24,073 bases of DNA, taken from NCBI GenBank assembly GCA_023145395.1, contig JAGLDW010000472.1:1-24073 (forward strand), read 5' to 3'. How positions within the stretch are numbered: position 1 is the first letter of the stretch; every line of letters starts with the position of its first letter. Made by a program: the position numbers and the translations under genes. Under the pieces are notes generated by a model. It did not search any database and was not told where the DNA came from. It saw nothing but the letters and a program-made list of their open reading frames with translations. This DNA comes from Lentisphaeria bacterium (GTDB lineage: Bacteria > Verrucomicrobiota > Lentisphaeria > Oligosphaerales > Lenti-02). Shown piece after piece: positions 6,966 through 15,135 of the stretch.

Positions 6966-7913
6966 CTATTTCCCCCCCTGTCCCTGGCGGCGTTTTCCGC
7001 CCCGCTGGCCTGCACGGGGATTCATGCCCCGCATCGCCATCTGTAGCTGCGTCTGTGTCCGTTTCAGTTCCTTGCTGAACAGCATGGCGCGTTTGGCGCT
7101 GGCCAGTTCCGATTCGCTCAGAACACCGTCCTCGTCCCGATCGAAGAACTTCAGCACGGCTTCGTTCTGATTCTGGTAGATGCCCACCACCTTCTCGGCG
7201 ATCGTGGTCGCCTCGTCCGGATCCAGTTCCCAGTTCTCATTGGGATCGATTCCCTTCATGGTCTGTCCAGGCGTCCGCTTCTTTTGGGCGGCTAGCATCT
7301 TGCGCACCAGTTCCACGGCACGCTCGGCCGCGTTGCGGATTTCCGTGTCGTCGATGATGCAGTCGCCGTTCGTGTCGGGATTCACCCAAAGGCGTTGGGC
7401 TTGGCGGGGACCGCCTCCCTGCGCCCCCTTGTTCCCCCGTTGCCGTGGGTTCGCGCCAGCCTTGGCGCCCTGCTTCTTGAGTTTCTTGGTGCGAGCTACG
7501 ATTGCTTTCGTCGCCTGTGCCTCCTCGTCCGGGCTGATCTCCCAGTCCCCGTCCGTGTCGAGCTGCTTGAATTGCTTCAGCTGCCGGTCCAGCATTTTTC
7601 CCTGCCCCTTCTTCTCAAGCTCGTCACGGGCTTTCGCCAGTTCGGCTTCGTCCAGCTTTTTATCCCCATTTGCATCATACTGCTGCACCAACGCCTGTCC
7701 TCTTTTCTGCATCCATTTCAGCTGGTTTGCGGCCACCTGCTCCGCCTCGGTGTCATCGATGATTCCATCCCCGTTGGCATCCGCCCGCTGGAACCAGCTT
7801 TTCCGTCCGCCTTTTGGCCCTTGCCGCTTTTTCTTGCCACCCTGCTGCTGGGCCATGCACACCCCCAGGAACAGACTCGCAATCAGCACCATCAGCACTT
7901 GTCGCTTCATCAT
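6966..7913 (-). CDS. Secreted EF-hand calcium-binding protein with six EF-hand loops
   Basis: 315 residues from ATG 7913, which has GGAG seven bases upstream; ATG 7937 (eight codons longer) lacks such a site. The signal peptide covers residues 1-21, with probable cleavage at CMA-Q. Six 12-residue calcium-loop candidates are seen: 45-56 DANGDGIIDDTE, 80-91, 119-130, 180-191 DTNGDCIIDDTE, 223-234 (DPNENWELDPDE) and 258-269. They form two groups of three separated by a basic, Gly/Gln-rich linker (about 140-175). The tails before the first and after the last loop are also Arg/Lys/Gly-rich. Such proteins are common in planctomycetes and related bacteria and are thought to bind calcium at the cell surface; no enzymatic domain is visible. 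It stands alone between a convergent and a divergent gene. Confidence 0.88.
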   Translation of the reverse strand: MMKRQVLMVLIASLFLGVCMAQQQGGKKKRQGPKGGRKSWFQRADANGDGIIDDTEAEQVAANQLKWMQKRGQALVQQYDANGDKKLDEAELAKARDELEKKGQGKMLDRQLKQFKQLDTDGDWEISPDEEAQATKAIVARTKKLKKQGAKAGANPRQRGNKGAQGGGPRQAQRLWVNPDTNGDCIIDDTEIRNAAERAVELVRKMLAAQKKRTPGQTMKGIDPNENWELDPDEATTIAEKVVGIYQNQNEAVLKFFDRDEDGVLSESELASAKRAMLFSKELKRTQTQLQMAMRGMNPRAGQRGGKRRQGQGGK

Positions 7914-8129
7914 CCTGCATCTCCTTTGTCTCAACATTCGGTTCTATCTCCCCCTCCATATGGAGGGTCGCTTCATAGCAGTCAACGACAGGGAAAACCG
8001 TCTATTGTGCACGATCGCCATTTCTTTTGCAGGTGTGCCGCCCCTCTTGCGCATCCACCCGCTGCCGCTATCTTCAGAAGCAGGGGAAAACCACCCCGGA
8101 CTCAACCCCACATCTCGGACATGTGAACC

Positions 8130-9362
8130 ATGACACGCCCTTTCTCACTGCTCATCAAACCCGCCTCCGCCGACTGCAATCTGCGCTGCCAGTACTGCTT
8201 CTATCTCGAGCACGCTTCGTTCTATCCGGAAACGAAGGTGCATCGCATGTCCGAAAAGACGCTTGAGCACATGATCCGTAGCTACATGGCGACCAAGCAG
8301 CCCTCCTATCAGTTTGGCTGGCAAGGCGGAGAGCCCACCCTCATGGGTGTCGAATTCTTCCAGCGCGTAGTCGAACTGCAGCAGAAGCACGGGCGCGAGG
8401 GTGTCAGCGTCGCCAATGGCCTGCAGACCAACGGGGTTCTGATCACCGACGAGTTCGCCGCCCATTTGGCCAAGTACCACTTTCTCACCGGCGTCAGTCT
8501 TGATGGCCCTCGCCATCTGCACGACAAGTACAGGCACAAGCTGGGCGGCGGAGGCTCCCACGCGGACGTGATGCGCGGCATTGGCAGGCTGGAGAACAAG
8601 CACGCGGAATTCAACATTCTCACTCTAGTCAACGAGGTCAATGTCAAGGAGCCGACTGTAGTCTACAACTATCTTTGCGATCACGATTTTCTCTTCCATC
8701 AGTACATAGCCTGCGTGGAGCCCGATGAAAACCGCCATGTTCTGCCCTTCTCGACCACGGGTATGGAATGGGGGGAATTTCTGTGTCAGATCTTTGACAT
8801 CTGGTACCGTCATGACACGCGCCGTGTCTCGATCCGGTTGTTCGACTCCGTTCTGGCGCTGCTTGTGGATGGCGTTCGCAACATTTGTCCCTTTGGCAGC
8901 AATTGCTGCCAGTATTTTGTCGTCGAATACAGCGGTGATGTGTTTCCCTGCGACTTTTTCGTCGAGAAGCGTCTCCACCTCGGCAATGTCGCCGTCGATT
9001 CATGGGAGACCATGCAGGAGTCGCCCGTGTACACCACATTTGGGCAACAGAAGAGCGTGCACAATAGCAAGTGCGACGCCTGCGAGTTTCTCTGGATTTG
9101 TCAGGGCGATTGTCTCAAGCATCGCCTCTGCACCGGTGGGGGAAGCCCGGAACGGCTCAGTGACCTATGCCCCGGATGGGAACTGTTCTACCAGCATGCC
9201 ATGCCCCGGTTCCGGCTACTCGCGGAGGCGGTGAAGAAGGACCGGCGGCGGCACGCTTTCGACCAGCACATGCAGAGCGCAGGAGGCCGGGCGCCGGGGC
9301 GCAACGATTCGTGCCCCTGCGGCAGTGGCAAGAAGTTCAAGAAGTGTTGTGGCAGAGCATGA
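8130..9362 (+). CDS. Anaerobic sulfatase-maturating enzyme (radical SAM, SPASM) with C-terminal SEC-C motif
   Basis: 410 residues. It should oxidise the active-site Cys or Ser of sulfatases to formylglycine without oxygen. The radical SAM cluster motif is Cys16-x3-Cys20-x2-Cys23. The SAM-binding GGEP follows at 66-69 and SLDGP at 123-127. Eight SPASM cysteines for two auxiliary clusters are at 253, 259, 274, 315, 318, 324, 328 and 347, closely matching the spacing in the Clostridium enzyme, and PCDFF at 273-277 holds the expected catalytic Asp275. Beyond the usual end, residues 390-408 form a SEC-C zinc motif (CPCGSG...KKCCG). No sulfatase gene lies in the window, so its substrates are elsewhere. 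Its stop overlaps the next gene as ATGA. No clear ribosome site is visible upstream of the ATG. Confidence 0.93.
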   Translation: MTRPFSLLIKPASADCNLRCQYCFYLEHASFYPETKVHRMSEKTLEHMIRSYMATKQPSYQFGWQGGEPTLMGVEFFQRVVELQQKHGREGVSVANGLQTNGVLITDEFAAHLAKYHFLTGVSLDGPRHLHDKYRHKLGGGGSHADVMRGIGRLENKHAEFNILTLVNEVNVKEPTVVYNYLCDHDFLFHQYIACVEPDENRHVLPFSTTGMEWGEFLCQIFDIWYRHDTRRVSIRLFDSVLALLVDGVRNICPFGSNCCQYFVVEYSGDVFPCDFFVEKRLHLGNVAVDSWETMQESPVYTTFGQQKSVHNSKCDACEFLWICQGDCLKHRLCTGGGSPERLSDLCPGWELFYQHAMPRFRLLAEAVKKDRRRHAFDQHMQSAGGRAPGRNDSCPCGSGKKFKKCCGRA

Positions 9363-9967
9363 ACACCCGTCCTTGGCGCCCCCCAGAGTTTCTGCCGCAG
9401 GGCACGGCGCCCGTCCTAGCCTGTCTCGCTCTCCTGGTTGCGGCGGGGATCACTGCCGCTGCCCTGCTTCTGTGGATGGAGCGCGCCCGTCGGGAGACCC
9501 GCTACGACCCGGTCATTTTCGAGGCGGCACGCAGGCACGGAGTCTCCCCTTTTCTGGTCAAGGCGGTGGTTTGGAAGGAAAGCCGGTTTCGCCCCGATGC
9601 CGTTGGCGGCGCTGGTGAAGTGGGACTGATGCAGATCACCGACATCGCAGTGCGCGAGTACCACCGTGTGACTGGACGCTCCCTGCCCCCGAAGGCAGCT
9701 CGCTTCTCGCCGCGCGTCAACGTGGAGATTGGAGCCTGGTATCTGGGCCGGGCTGTGAAGCAGTGGCAGGACTACCGCAGTGGCGAGATACTCGCCCTGT
9801 GCGAATACAACGCGGGACCCAGCCGCGCCCGCAACTGGGCACCCGAAGATCCGAACCGGGAGTTGACACTGAACGAGGTTAGAATTGCCAGCACTCGTGA
9901 CTATATTAAACAAGTGAGACAAAAAAAGAAACAGCTCGAGAAAGAGAACAGACGACGTGACAACTGA
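9359..9967 (+). CDS. Membrane-anchored lytic transglycosylase (SLT domain)
   Basis: 202 residues. The ATG overlaps the stop of the sulfatase-maturase gene (ATGA), indicating translational coupling. One transmembrane anchor spans about 17-40, leaving the enzyme in the periplasm. The SLT catalytic domain covers about 50-190: the catalytic Glu74 sits in WKESRF, followed by GEVGLMQI (86-93), a conserved asparagine in PRVNVEIGAWYLG, and the ALCEYNAGP block. It should cleave the MurNAc-GlcNAc bond of peptidoglycan to 1,6-anhydro products, for wall remodelling or to open passage for envelope complexes. The C-terminus is highly basic (KKKQLEKENRRR). The fold and catalytic residues are clear; its specific biological role and the reason for being coupled to a sulfatase maturase are not. 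Confidence 0.92.
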   Translation: MNTRPWRPPEFLPQGTAPVLACLALLVAAGITAAALLLWMERARRETRYDPVIFEAARRHGVSPFLVKAVVWKESRFRPDAVGGAGEVGLMQITDIAVREYHRVTGRSLPPKAARFSPRVNVEIGAWYLGRAVKQWQDYRSGEILALCEYNAGPSRARNWAPEDPNRELTLNEVRIASTRDYIKQVRQKKKQLEKENRRRDN

Positions 9968-10766
9968 CCGGATTTCAGCGTTGTTGACGCTGCTGCAGGA
10001 TGAAGACACGGCCATCGCCGCACTTGCCATGGAGGAGTTCCTCCGGCTCGGGGGGGCGGCGGACGAGACGATTGCGGAGCATCAGGAGGCGAACGATCCG
10101 CAATTGCGGAGACGTATTCACCAGCTCAGCGGCATCGTTAGCAGGCGTAGGGAGAGGGACAAGTTCGTCAAGGCGGTCACGGAGCAAAACGGCTCGCTTT
10201 GGGAATACGTCGTCGAGATGAACTGCTTGTACGATTCTGGCTGCAACCGCTCTCTGCAGGAGCAGGAGTGCAACGCCATCTCGGATGCACTCTCCGGGAA
10301 ACCCGTAGGCGCCTCCAGCATCGCCTCCACGATGCGAGAACGGGATTACACCGTGCCCACGGAGGACATCATCGACGTTGACCTGTTCCTGGTCGCCCAG
10401 GTCACCGAGTCGCGATATGGCAGTGCCCCGCTGCTCTGTGCGCTGGCGCAGGAGGCGGGCGATCGCCAGGGGTGGGAGTCCACGATTGTCCTGCACGGCG
10501 GGCGCTTCTGCCTGTTCGACCGGGAGCATCTGTTGCTTGATCCGACACAGGGCTGGCACCTTGCCAAACTTGGCACGGAGGAACGCATCCATCCGTGTTC
10601 GCGCAAAGACGTGGTGCTGGCCGTTCTGTGCCAGTTGTTCCTTGCATCGCTGATTGAGGGGCACCTGCGGGAGCTGCATCACTTTGGGACGCTGCTCACT
10701 ACCTTGAACGGGGATTCCCTCGACACACTCCCCTTCCCCCTTGGCACCGCCGACCCCCTGCGGTAG
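9957..10766 (+). CDS. SirB1/transglutaminase-like family protein
   Basis: 269 residues, starting at a GTG that overlaps the lytic transglycosylase gene by 11 bp; the reading continues directly into a plausible helical domain. The N-terminal ~65 residues (LLQDEDTAIAALAMEEFLRLGG... NDPQLRRRIHQL) look like the HEAT-like N-terminus of SirB1-type proteins. The region 150-205 (YGSAPLLCALAQEAG ... HGGRFCLFDREHLLLDPTQGW) resembles their transglutaminase-like segment, where HGGRF stands in for the usual PGHF. I do not see a full Cys-His-Asp triad, so it may be catalytically inactive. The cellular function of this family is poorly defined. Third gene of the maturase-transglycosylase operon. Confidence 0.6.
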   Translation: MTTDRISALLTLLQDEDTAIAALAMEEFLRLGGAADETIAEHQEANDPQLRRRIHQLSGIVSRRRERDKFVKAVTEQNGSLWEYVVEMNCLYDSGCNRSLQEQECNAISDALSGKPVGASSIASTMRERDYTVPTEDIIDVDLFLVAQVTESRYGSAPLLCALAQEAGDRQGWESTIVLHGGRFCLFDREHLLLDPTQGWHLAKLGTEERIHPCSRKDVVLAVLCQLFLASLIEGHLRELHHFGTLLTTLNGDSLDTLPFPLGTADPLR

Positions 10767-10927
10767 CCAGTATATCGCGAACTCCGCGTAGGCCTGGTCT
10801 CTCCAGACCGGGCTGTGTATTGCGCAAGTTCGCAGGGCGCGGCCGCTGGGGACATCGGCCTTCCAGGACTTGCGGAGTTCGCAGGGTGCGGCTCTCCACG
10901 ACTTGCGCGCTCCGAGAATCCTTGCTT
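10767..10927. terminator. Convergent intergenic region with long-range inverted repeat
   Basis: This 161-bp spacer lies between convergent genes. GCGAACTCCGC (10777-10787) is perfectly complementary to GCGGAGTTCGC (10872-10882). Inside, the motif GTTCGCAGGGYGCGGC occurs twice as a direct repeat, and a small hairpin GGTCT-CTCC-AGACC sits at about 10796-10809. No T-run follows, so a terminator role is only probable from the position. Confidence 0.45.
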
Positions 10928-11473
10928 CTACCAGGCCTCGGTCACCGAGTGGACGAGTTTCTCCGCCGCGTCATTCAACGCGATTTTCAGAGCGTCCCGC
11001 CTGGCTATGGACAGGTCGGGAAGGCGTGAGAAATCAGCCTGTCCGGTCACTGTCTGCTTGGGCACTAGAGGGGATTGGTAGCCGGGCACTCGCAGCTCGT
11101 AGCTGACGATCACCTGCACGCGATAGATGGATGTTTGGTACTCGTCATCGCTAGTGTCCGCATCCGCGTCCGAGCGCTGCAAGCTTGTGGAGAGGGTTTT
11201 GGAGACGATCTCATCGATGGTTCCGACCAAGTAGGAGTCGGCACTCTCCATATCCGCCAGGCGCACAGAACCGTCTCGCAGAATGTTCTCGCCAATCCTC
11301 GATCGCAGGCGGGCGGAAAGCTGTGGCTCTCTCGTGTTGTTTGTGAAACGCCCCACCGCCATGGTCTTGATCTGGCTGTGCATCAGGCTCCCTCCATGGT
11401 AGCCACAGCCGGAGAGGAACAGGGCGAGCATCGCGCTTGCGAAGGGGACGATCAAAGCATTCTTCGTATTCAT
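10928..11473 (-). CDS. lptE: LptE-like LPS-assembly lipoprotein
   Basis: 181 residues. The lipoprotein signal ends in LFLSGC with lipidated Cys23, followed by GYH as in many LptE proteins (SGCGYHL...). The mature part has the LptE pattern: SQIKTMAVGRFTNNTREPQLSARL, then a helix-strand with ILRDGSVRLADMESADSYLVGTIDEI, and a C-terminal helix. LptE is the outer-membrane lipoprotein that plugs LptD and helps insert lipopolysaccharide. The length is normal. The start ATG has GGAGTG about 8 bases upstream, inside the end of the preceding gene, from which it is separated by only 6 bp; the two form an operon. LptD is not in the window. Function is inferred from family; sequence conservation in this family is low. 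Confidence 0.82.
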   Translation of the reverse strand: MNTKNALIVPFASAMLALFLSGCGYHGGSLMHSQIKTMAVGRFTNNTREPQLSARLRSRIGENILRDGSVRLADMESADSYLVGTIDEIVSKTLSTSLQRSDADADTSDDEYQTSIYRVQVIVSYELRVPGYQSPLVPKQTVTGQADFSRLPDLSIARRDALKIALNDAAEKLVHSVTEAW

Positions 11474-11479
11474 CGTGTT

Positions 11480-12607
11480 TCACTCCGCATCATCGTTGCG
11501 GTCAAGATCATTGATATCACCCAGTGGAACGAGCCACTTCTTCACATTCTCGCGTTTCGCGAGGGGAATGAACTTCCTTGGCGGCACCACGATTTTCGGT
11601 GTTGAGGCCGGTTTTACATTCGTCCGGACATCTGCTGAAGCTGCGGAGCCGACTGCCGGTTCCGCTGTCGCCATGACTTCCGTGTCATCCCACACACTGA
11701 CCAGGAGTTTTTTTGCATCGCCCGCCGCTTTCGTGTCGGGATAGTGGCGCAGCACATCGTGAAGGTAGCGTCGCGCGGCTGGAAGTCTGCGGTGTGCCGG
11801 CCGGACATAGAATTGGCCCAGCCCGTAGAGTCTGTCCGCCTGGATTTCGTCTGTCTCCACTTGAAGTTCCACCGCTTCCTGGCGTCGCGCGCTCTCGGGG
11901 TGGCGGGCCAGGAAACGCGCAAGTTCGCGCCGAGCCTGACGAATCACCCGTCCGTCGCCATCGCCATCACGTGCTTCCGCAACCAGGAGTGAACACAGCA
12001 GAAGACTCGCTTCCTCGAGATCCGCACCCCTTCGGTAGTGCTGAAGCATCTGTCGCAGGGTGGCAATCGCTTCAGGGCGGCGTGACATCTCCACTTGCAG
12101 CTTTGCCAGTCTTAGGTAGTCCTGGATGGCGTTCTTGGATACCGGTACTTCCTGGAGCATCAGTTCGTAGATCTTGATGGCCATTCCATGGTCCTTGATG
12201 CCAAGCAGTCCGATCTCGCCTTCCGCGTACATGCCGGCCAAGGTGCGAAGGCGCTTTATCACATGGTCGTAAGGCGTGTACAGGGGGTAGTCTTGAAGCA
12301 GTCGTGCGTAGGCTCCATAGCTACTGCTCCAATCTTCCGAAAGAAACTCGCAGTCGGCCTCTTTCAACAGCAGCTTTGCGCATTCCTCATTGTTTGGAGC
12401 GAACATGACAGCACGCCGATACGAACGCGCCGCCGCCCCGAACTTGCCGATGGCCTCTTTCGTCTGCGCCCGATCGAGATACTTGGCGTATCGAATCGGA
12501 TCCGAATTCATCTTCGCCCTGTGTGACTTGCCATACTGAGCCAAAGCTGTTTGCGGCGTCACAAGCGCCGCGAGGAGCATCGCAAGAACAAGCAGAACTC
12601 GCATCAT
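11480..12607 (-). CDS. Exported TPR-repeat protein (BamD/YfiO-like)
   Basis: 375 residues from ATG 12607, which has AAGGAA 3 bases upstream (ATG 12604 is equally possible; GTG 12628 would place the charged MNLEKEI ahead of the signal). The Sec signal peptide ends at about TALA-Q. The mature protein consists of tetratricopeptide-like helical pairs: an early one ending FGAAARSYRRAVMFAPNNEECAKLL, others around YGAYARLLQDYPLYTPYDHV and KIYELMLQEVP, and a last one matching the BamD pattern (PAARRYLHDVLRHYPDTKAAGDAKKLL). After this comes an Ala/Pro-rich linker and a basic tail. BamD acts in outer-membrane protein assembly; this protein lacks a visible lipobox, so it may be soluble periplasmic. It precedes the LptE-like gene in the same operon, which supports an envelope-biogenesis role. 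Confidence 0.75.
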   Translation of the reverse strand: MMRVLLVLAMLLAALVTPQTALAQYGKSHRAKMNSDPIRYAKYLDRAQTKEAIGKFGAAARSYRRAVMFAPNNEECAKLLLKEADCEFLSEDWSSSYGAYARLLQDYPLYTPYDHVIKRLRTLAGMYAEGEIGLLGIKDHGMAIKIYELMLQEVPVSKNAIQDYLRLAKLQVEMSRRPEAIATLRQMLQHYRRGADLEEASLLLCSLLVAEARDGDGDGRVIRQARRELARFLARHPESARRQEAVELQVETDEIQADRLYGLGQFYVRPAHRRLPAARRYLHDVLRHYPDTKAAGDAKKLLVSVWDDTEVMATAEPAVGSAASADVRTNVKPASTPKIVVPPRKFIPLAKRENVKKWLVPLGDINDLDRNDDAE

Positions 12608-12902
12608 GATTTCCTTCTCCAGGTTCACCGGCTTCGTAGCCTCACACTGCGCGGGCCAGGGGAGGGCACAGTGCCTCGTCGGCGAAAAACGACGTGAGGC
12701 AAGGCCAATACAATACCAGTTGCTATCCCTCTACGCCAGCGAAGCCAGGTGTGGTCGAGCCCTTTTTGCCCAGCTTCGTTGGCGGGATATCCCAGCCCCT
12801 GTCTGTCGGCTGGGATTGTGCCGTTGCGCAAGTACGTTTGCCACAAGGCGAAGGTGGAAAGACGGTGCGGCGGGAGCCAAGGCGGTCGCAGTGCGTGAAA
12901 GC
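12608..12902. other. 295-bp divergent intergenic region with hairpins
   Basis: This region lies between the TPR gene (minus) and the GspF-like gene (plus) and should contain both promoters, though I could not assign any. An 11-bp stem with one mismatch joins CGCCAGCGAAG (about 12734) to CTTCGTTGGCG (about 12774), and a perfect 8-bp hairpin TCCCAGCC 12790-12797 / GGCTGGGA 12808-12815 follows. The plus frame is open through it and in frame with the GspF gene, but its translation is Cys/Arg-rich and unlike the family, so I treat it as a leader. Confidence 0.55.
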
Positions 12903-13967
12903 ATGTCTGGTGACACCCTGATGACGACTGACAACCAACGTATGGAATTCTATCGTCAGCTGGCGCTGCTGGCGCGGTCGAATCTACCCCTGCCCGAAGG
13001 AGTTCGCGGCATGGTGGCCTCCTGCGGCAGCCGTGCCTTCCGCGATGTTCTCCGGCAGACGGCGGATGCGCTGGCTGCCGGAGAGACACTGGAATCGTGT
13101 CTGGCCCGTCATCCCGGAACGTTTCCGCAGTTGCATAGGAGTTTGCTGGCCGGAGCGGAGCGTGCGGGGTTGCTGCCCGAAGCGCTCGACGAGGTGGCCT
13201 TCGTGGCGCGGCAGACCTCCCTCTCCGCTCTGCTCCTGCGCGACGCACTCACCTACCCGGCGCTCACGCTGTGGTTTTCGGCCACCGTGGTGTTGCTCAT
13301 GATGCGTTTTCATCTACCTGCTTTTGGCGAGGATCTGCGTGTCATGTACGAACAGCCTCTGCCCGCCGTCTCCAGCACGTTGTTCACGCTGTCCCAGTTT
13401 GTCTGCCGTGTCTGGCCCGCCGTGGTGGCAGTGTACGTCATCGGAACACTTGGCGCTGTCTGGCTACTTGGCGGCTTTCTTGGTGGAAGACGGATGCTGA
13501 CGTGGGTGATTGCCCGTCTCCCCGGCGCCAGGGGTGCGGTCTCGCGTTTCTCCGAAGCTCGTATCTGCGCTCTGTGGTCCGTTCTGCTATCCCGGGGCGC
13601 CCCCCTCGTTGAGGCGGCCGAGATGGCAGCGGCCATGATGGAGTGTCCTGAATCCTGCGGGGCATTGGGTGAGCTGGCGGAGGAGTTCCGTCGCGGAGTC
13701 TCCCTCGACAACGCCGAATCTCTCGAGGCGGCTGTGGGCGTGAATGTGGCGTTGTGCATGCGGCACATGCCCGAACAGGAACTCCCCGAACGCTTGGCCA
13801 AGCTTGGAGAATCGCTCCGTGAAGAGGGAAACCTGGCTATGCAGCGGTTTGGCAACATGGTGTCTCTCTCTGCCCTTGGCTTCATGGCGCTGGTGTGTGG
13901 CGGCATGATCATCGCGTTGTTCGCGCCTCTAGTGGAACTATACAAGCATTTCACATCCTGCGGATAG
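12903..13967 (+). CDS. GspF/PilC-type inner-membrane platform protein (first of two)
   Basis: 354 residues. The family forms the inner-membrane platform of type II secretion systems and type IV pili and contacts the assembly ATPase. Two cytoplasmic T2SSF helical domains are seen: residues 14-112 (FYRQLALLARSNLPLPEGVRGM, then GETLESCLARHPGTFPQLHRSLLAGAERAGLLPEAL) and about 215-318. Hydrophobic segments lie near 115-135, 170-194 and 323-345, the usual three-helix layout. The second domain is weaker than in standard GspF. The start is uncertain: ATG 12903 or ATG 12921; neither has a strong ribosome site. The frame is open upstream but that extension has no family character. It heads a tightly packed operon; the second GspF-like gene begins 14 bp after its stop. 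Confidence 0.85.
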   Translation: MSGDTLMTTDNQRMEFYRQLALLARSNLPLPEGVRGMVASCGSRAFRDVLRQTADALAAGETLESCLARHPGTFPQLHRSLLAGAERAGLLPEALDEVAFVARQTSLSALLLRDALTYPALTLWFSATVVLLMMRFHLPAFGEDLRVMYEQPLPAVSSTLFTLSQFVCRVWPAVVAVYVIGTLGAVWLLGGFLGGRRMLTWVIARLPGARGAVSRFSEARICALWSVLLSRGAPLVEAAEMAAAMMECPESCGALGELAEEFRRGVSLDNAESLEAAVGVNVALCMRHMPEQELPERLAKLGESLREEGNLAMQRFGNMVSLSALGFMALVCGGMIIALFAPLVELYKHFTSCG

Positions 13968-13981
13968 GAGACTATGCATCC

Positions 13982-15109
13982 ATGCTGACAAGTCTACTCA
14001 TCCCAACGACGAACAGTGGCGGCTTTCTCCGCCCGCAGCTCTACTACGTCAGTCTGGTTCTCTCCCGTCTCGGGTTATGCGTCCGGCACGGGCTTCCCCT
14101 GCTTCCCGCTGTGAAGAGCCTGAGCAGTTTGCCCGAGATTAGAGACAGTCTACGCCCCAACGCTGCGATCTGGCAACGCCGCACGAGGGAGATGGCCAAA
14201 GACATGGAGGCGGGACTCCGGCTCAGCGAGGCGATGGCCGCGCGCATGGGGCGAGCTGTGCCGCCCTACGTGCTGGATGCCGTGAGGGAGGCGGAGAAAA
14301 CCGACACGCTTGCGCAGGCGCTTCCCGAAATTGCCGTTGGGCTCGAGCGTGCTCGGGCGGGATCCCTGAACCTGAGCGTGCTCCTCATGCCGCTCTTGAC
14401 ATTGACCTGCTGCCTGACGGTGGTCAATGGCCTCCAGACGTTCATCATGCCGAAGTTTGTGGTCATGTATCAGTCGATGGGTGTTGGCGCCGCCTCGCAG
14501 TCGGGGTTCTCGCCTGTTCGGGTGCTTGCTTTGCTGCAGCCCCTTCTTCTGCTGGGGCAATGCCTGGTGTTCCTGCTTCCCCTCGTCTTTGCTCTGCACG
14601 CCATTTTCTGGCGCGAGAGGTGGTTTTACGGGATGGTGGAGACTCTCGCCCGCCCACTCCCGTTCGTGGGCACGGTACTGCGTCGCCTGGCGGCCATGGA
14701 GGCATGCACCGCCGTCTCGTGCTACCTGGCCGCTGGGCTGGACTTGCCGGAAGCCTGCCAGTCTGCAGCCTACTGGATCCGCAGCCCATGGGCCCGGAAA
14801 CGTCTGTCTCACATGGCGGATGATGTCCAGGATGGAATCCCCTGGCCAGACACTTGGGAGAGCCAACGGCTTGGAACGCCGCTGCACGATTGGATGATCC
14901 GCAATGCCGCCGCCAGGGAGAAGCCGGCGGAGGGACTTGACCGGGTGACCGAATGGTGTGGTCTCGAAGCACGCTCGCTGGCGCGGCAGTTTCTTGGAGC
15001 GGCGGAGCCCACCATCCTCATTGCGAACGCAGTTCTGGTGGGGCTGGTCGTGCTCTGTATCTTCCGCCCGCTGATCCTGCTGACTATGCGCATGGCCACC
15101 GACTCCTGA
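13982..15109 (+). CDS. GspF/PilC-type inner-membrane platform protein (second of two)
   Basis: 375 residues from ATG 13982, with AGGAG at 13966-13970. The layout is again T2SSF domain (about 20-125: LSRLGLCVRHGLPLLPAVKSL, then EAGLRLSEAMAARMG and VLDAVREAEKTDTLAQAL), membrane segments near 130-152 and 180-208, a second domain (about 220-335: GTVLRRLAAMEACTAVSCYLAAGLDLPEACQSA), and a final transmembrane helix near 343-366. It is diverged from the first protein, so this is an old tandem pair rather than a recent duplication. Standard secretion and pilus systems use one such protein. The ATPase gene starts 26 bp after the stop. Family assignment is good; whether the two form a heteromeric platform is inference. 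Confidence 0.86.
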   Translation: MLTSLLIPTTNSGGFLRPQLYYVSLVLSRLGLCVRHGLPLLPAVKSLSSLPEIRDSLRPNAAIWQRRTREMAKDMEAGLRLSEAMAARMGRAVPPYVLDAVREAEKTDTLAQALPEIAVGLERARAGSLNLSVLLMPLLTLTCCLTVVNGLQTFIMPKFVVMYQSMGVGAASQSGFSPVRVLALLQPLLLLGQCLVFLLPLVFALHAIFWRERWFYGMVETLARPLPFVGTVLRRLAAMEACTAVSCYLAAGLDLPEACQSAAYWIRSPWARKRLSHMADDVQDGIPWPDTWESQRLGTPLHDWMIRNAAAREKPAEGLDRVTEWCGLEARSLARQFLGAAEPTILIANAVLVGLVVLCIFRPLILLTMRMATDS

Positions 15110-15135
15110 ATTCTGACTTCCGAGCAACACTCACA

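Noticed and set aside
12606..12902. N-terminal extension of the first GspF-like protein
   Set aside because: The frame is open, but the extra 99 residues are Cys/Arg-rich, hold DNA hairpins and do not resemble the family N-terminus, which begins near ATG 12903 or 12921.
14150..15130. 326-codon minus-strand frame opposite the second GspF-like gene
   Set aside because: The translation is Gln/His/Arg-rich without domains, and the opposite strand has a clear membrane protein coupled to its neighbours.
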